In this document: one piece after another, positions 32,397 through 34,247 of the stretch
Layout: the number at the start of each line of letters is the position of its first letter
Position numbering within the stretch: the first letter of the stretch is position 1
Program-made: the position numbers and the translations under genes
Source: Methanobacteriota archaeon
Lineage (GTDB): Archaea; Thermoplasmatota; Thermoplasmata; RBG-16-68-12; JAFNFQ01
NCBI GenBank assembly: GCA_017885655.1
Contig: JAFNFQ010000080.1
Coordinates: 1 to 34,247 of the forward strand
Direction of reading: 5' to 3'
DNA length: 34,247 nucleotides
The notes under the pieces: model-generated
Database searches by the model: none
What the model was told of the DNA's origin: nothing
Seen by the model: the letters and a program-made list of their open reading frames with translations, nothing else

Positions 32397-33016
32397 ATGG
32401 ACAAATCCAGGTCCATCAGCCTCATCGATGGCGGGTGGTTGGAGAAGGCCCGCCGGGGCATCGTCTCTGACGCCAAGTGGGACCTGCAATCGTTCGCCAA
32501 CCGACTCGTCCCAAGATATCACTGGCGTTTCCGCACGTACTATTTCGACGCACTTCCCTTCAAGGACAGGAACAGTCCTTCGAACTCGCAGCAGGAGAAG
32601 TATCGCAAGAAAGAGGAGGAGTTGCGTGCCATCGACCGTCTTGAGCGATTCACGGTACGCAAGGGTACTGCACGCAGACAACAGTGTCTGGCTATCTCAA
32701 GGGCGGGGGATTCCAGCCCGCCATGACACAAGTCGTGACCATAGAGCAGAAGATGGTCGATGTCCTCCTGGCGGTGGAGTTGACGAGGATAGCCTGGTCG
32801 AAGGAGGCACTGCACATAGGCCTCGTTGGCGGCGACGGCGACTATGTCGCGGCAGTCAGGGCTGCGAGAGATGCGGGGGCAATCGTGAGACTGTTCTATG
32901 TCAAGACACGAGAGACTTCGGTGGCGCCGGAGCTCTTCGACACCGTCGACGAGCGTGTTGACTTGACCAGCATTTTCCAGGATATGGAGGAAGGAAAACC
33001 CATACCAGAGAAGTGA
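32397..33016 (+). pseudogene. NYN-domain protein, frameshifted
   Basis: Two overlapping frames together encode one NYN (PIN-like, LabA-type) ribonuclease domain. The first (32397-32726) has RSISLIDGGWLEKARRG, RTYYFDALPF and LERFTVRKG. The second, in another frame (usable from 32645, ending 33016), continues GYLKGGGFQPAMT, EQKMVDVLLAVELTRIAW and HIGLVGGDGDYVAAVRAARD, then AIVRLFYV. The join is near 32664, and one missing base would restore a protein of about 205 residues. Asp12 and the GGDGDY acids are those expected at the active site. A GGAGG Shine-Dalgarno precedes the ATG. Sequencing error, recent mutation and programmed shifting all remain possible. Confidence 0.8.
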
Positions 33017-33247
33017 ATCGGATTCATACTTGCGCGCCGGGGACTGAAGAAATACCTTCGATGAGAATATCCGAGAAGGCTTCCCCGCTATCACTATCAG
33101 CAATCATATCGAGCGTCATAACACGTATCATGCCACATAGAAAGCGCTCGTTATCGCTATCGATTCCGAGACTCTTCGGTCGCCCTAGACTCCCTTCCAA
33201 TCTTTTCAAATACTTCCCCGCGAATATCTCACGCGAGGGGACTTGTT

Positions 33248-33694
33248 TTGGACGGCTTCACCAAAGCTGACATGATTGTCATGCGCCTGTACCGCCTCCG
33301 CCACCATTGCCAAGACGACGTGTTCCCCATTGAGATGACCCATTTGGGCGTAGCCAGGATGCTCGGGATCGGCAAGACTCACGCCGCCAACGAGCTGAAG
33401 AAGCTGGCGCGGGAAGGCCTCGTGGAGATCAAGAAGAAGTCCAGGGTCGCAGAGGGGAAGCGCAAGATGAACGTCTACATACCCACCCCTGCGGGGCGGA
33501 AGCTCGCTGAGAGCCTCGGCAAGACCTACGGTGTCGACCTCGGGGCGAGGCCCGTGAACGGCGACCGGCCGCAGCACTCATGGCTGCTGGAGATGGACAA
33601 CCTCGCATCCGAGCATCGTCCGAACGCCCCGACCGGACCCCCGAAGCTCCCGAGAGACGAGCCCGAGAATCGTCCTGGCGCTCCCCGATCCTGA
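33248..33694 (+). CDS. Winged-helix transcriptional regulator
   Basis: A TTG at 33248 opens a frame of 148 residues. The DNA-binding part reads MTHLGVARMLGIGKTHAANE, then LKKLAREGLVEIKKKSRVAE and KMNVYIPTPAGRKLAESLG: helix-turn-helix, recognition helix, wing and the YxxTPxGR end common in MarR/PadR-like folds. A Pro-rich, disordered tail of about 45 residues follows. The TTG has CGAGGGGA upstream and a TATA-like CAAATACT near 33207. An internal ATG at 33272 is an alternative start. It lies just ahead of the 11-bp tandem repeats at 33759, which are likely operators, perhaps its own. Confidence 0.8.
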   Translation: MDGFTKADMIVMRLYRLRHHCQDDVFPIEMTHLGVARMLGIGKTHAANELKKLAREGLVEIKKKSRVAEGKRKMNVYIPTPAGRKLAESLGKTYGVDLGARPVNGDRPQHSWLLEMDNLASEHRPNAPTGPPKLPRDEPENRPGAPRS

Positions 33695-33758
33695 GGGCCG
33701 CGCAACTCTCCAATGGCGGTCTCCGCCCTCTTGATGTCTGATCGATTGAGAGTCCATA

Positions 33759-33791
33759 TTCACACTTAATTCACACTTAATTCACAGTGAA
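33759..33791. promoter_or_regulatory. Triple 11-bp tandem operator-like repeat
   Basis: Three contiguous 11-base units: TTCACACTTAA (33759-33769), the same again (33770-33780) and TTCACAGTGAA (33781-33791). The last is itself a TTCAC/GTGAA palindrome. One helical turn per unit would put a bound protein on one face of the DNA. The repeats precede the coiled-coil gene by about 110 bases and include TTAATT elements that may serve as its promoter. Confidence 0.6.
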
Positions 33792-33836
33792 TGTGCCAGT
33801 GAGAATCAAGTACCCGCCCGCCAACGTCTTACCCAC

Positions 33837-33871
33837 TCCCCGTGGGGGGACGCATACGAACTCCACGGGGA
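33837..33871 (+). promoter_or_regulatory. Leader hairpin before the coiled-coil gene
   Basis: TCCCCGTGG (33837-33845) pairs perfectly with CCACGGGGA (33863-33871) across 17 bases. It ends 11 bases before the AGGAGGTGA Shine-Dalgarno at 33883-33891, so it could gate or protect translation initiation. Confidence 0.5.
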
Positions 33872-33899
33872 AGGAAAAAAAGAGGAGGTGAAAAAAAGG

Positions 33900-34247
33900 A
33901 TGACCCTTTCCGAAACACAGACGCTCGGTTTCTCTTCGACCGTGCAGAAGACCTTCCTGGAGGAGGGCGCTGCGCTCAGAACGGCCGGTTACGACCCCGA
34001 CGCGATGCAGAGGAACCTGAAGCAGCTCCACGACGAGGTCGTTACCCTGGGCGCGGACCAGGAAGACCTGAAGAGGCAACTGAAGGACAAGACGAAGCAG
34101 CTCAACGATGGGCTGAAGCGCCTCTACAACCTGACGTCCGGAGGAGTCGACGCCCTGATGACGGCGGTCGAGAAGTCGTCGCCGGCGGCGAAGAACATCC
34201 GGAGGCTCAGGAGCAGGATCCGCAGGTCGGACTACGTGGAGTCCCCG
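33900..34247 (+). CDS. Coiled-coil protein, N-terminal part (partial)
   Basis: A perfect AGGAGGTGA (33883-33891) stands eight bases before the ATG at 33900. The frame is open to the window end, giving 116 residues so far. After MTLSETQTLGFSSTVQKTFL the sequence is dominated by heptad-like helices (LKQLHDEVVTLGADQEDLKR, then LKDKTKQLNDGLKRLYNLTS) and ends in a basic RRLRSRIRRSDY. No family is recognised. The strong ribosome-binding site and the hairpin leader suggest high or tightly controlled expression, as in structural or chromatin-like proteins, but that is inference. Confidence 0.75.
   Translation, partial: MTLSETQTLGFSSTVQKTFLEEGAALRTAGYDPDAMQRNLKQLHDEVVTLGADQEDLKRQLKDKTKQLNDGLKRLYNLTSGGVDALMTAVEKSSPAAKNIRRLRSRIRRSDYVESP

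Noticed and set aside
33759-33791. Start of a CRISPR array
   Set aside because: Units are only 11 bases, directly joined without spacers, and end in a palindrome. An operator explains them better.

Overview
The window looks archaeal. Many genes have an A/T-rich TATA-like box 25-35 bases before the likely start, and several are leaderless or nearly so (hicB, the 10484 gene). Shine-Dalgarno starts (GGAGG or GGTGA) and GTG/TTG starts are also used. The metabolic genes are ETF beta and alpha, LipB and dihydrolipoyl dehydrogenase. A GC-rich archaeon, perhaps of Thermoplasmata type, is my inference; there is no rRNA, tRNA or universal marker to fix it.

Layout. 1-2900: the start of a secreted SBBP/DUF7948-like protein (minus strand), an AAA/DUF4143 ATPase behind an inverted-repeat promoter, a decayed AbiEii-like remnant and a hicBA toxin-antitoxin pair. 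3000-5200: the ETF operon fixA-fixB and a small charged protein. 5289-8048: the minus-strand operon lpdA-lipB-(alanine-repeat protein). 8100-14530: small accessory genes: two divergent membrane proteins with PH-like tails, an unknown 235-residue protein, a 59-residue zinc finger, a PIN/YwgA-like pair, a rhomboid protease and hypotheticals. A conserved intergenic motif of about 24 bp occurs three times here. 14880-15155: a CBS-domain remnant.

15195-26536 is a defence island with visibly lower GC than the flanks. It holds (i) a response regulator, a dual-GHKL ATPase/histidine kinase, a C5 cytosine methyltransferase and a divergent Vsr nuclease, and (ii) a complete type I restriction-modification operon hsdM-hsdS-hsdR with overlapping genes. 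The first set is the most interesting part of the window: it looks like a restriction-modification or phage-defence module wired to a two-component relay.

26699-31183 carries a DUF6573-like mobile-element protein and several unknown membrane-anchored proteins. 31490-34247 returns to high GC, with an HNH-like protein, a frameshifted NYN-domain gene behind two tandem leader hairpins, a winged-helix regulator, a triple 11-bp tandem operator-like repeat, and the start of a coiled-coil protein with a perfect Shine-Dalgarno, cut by the window end.
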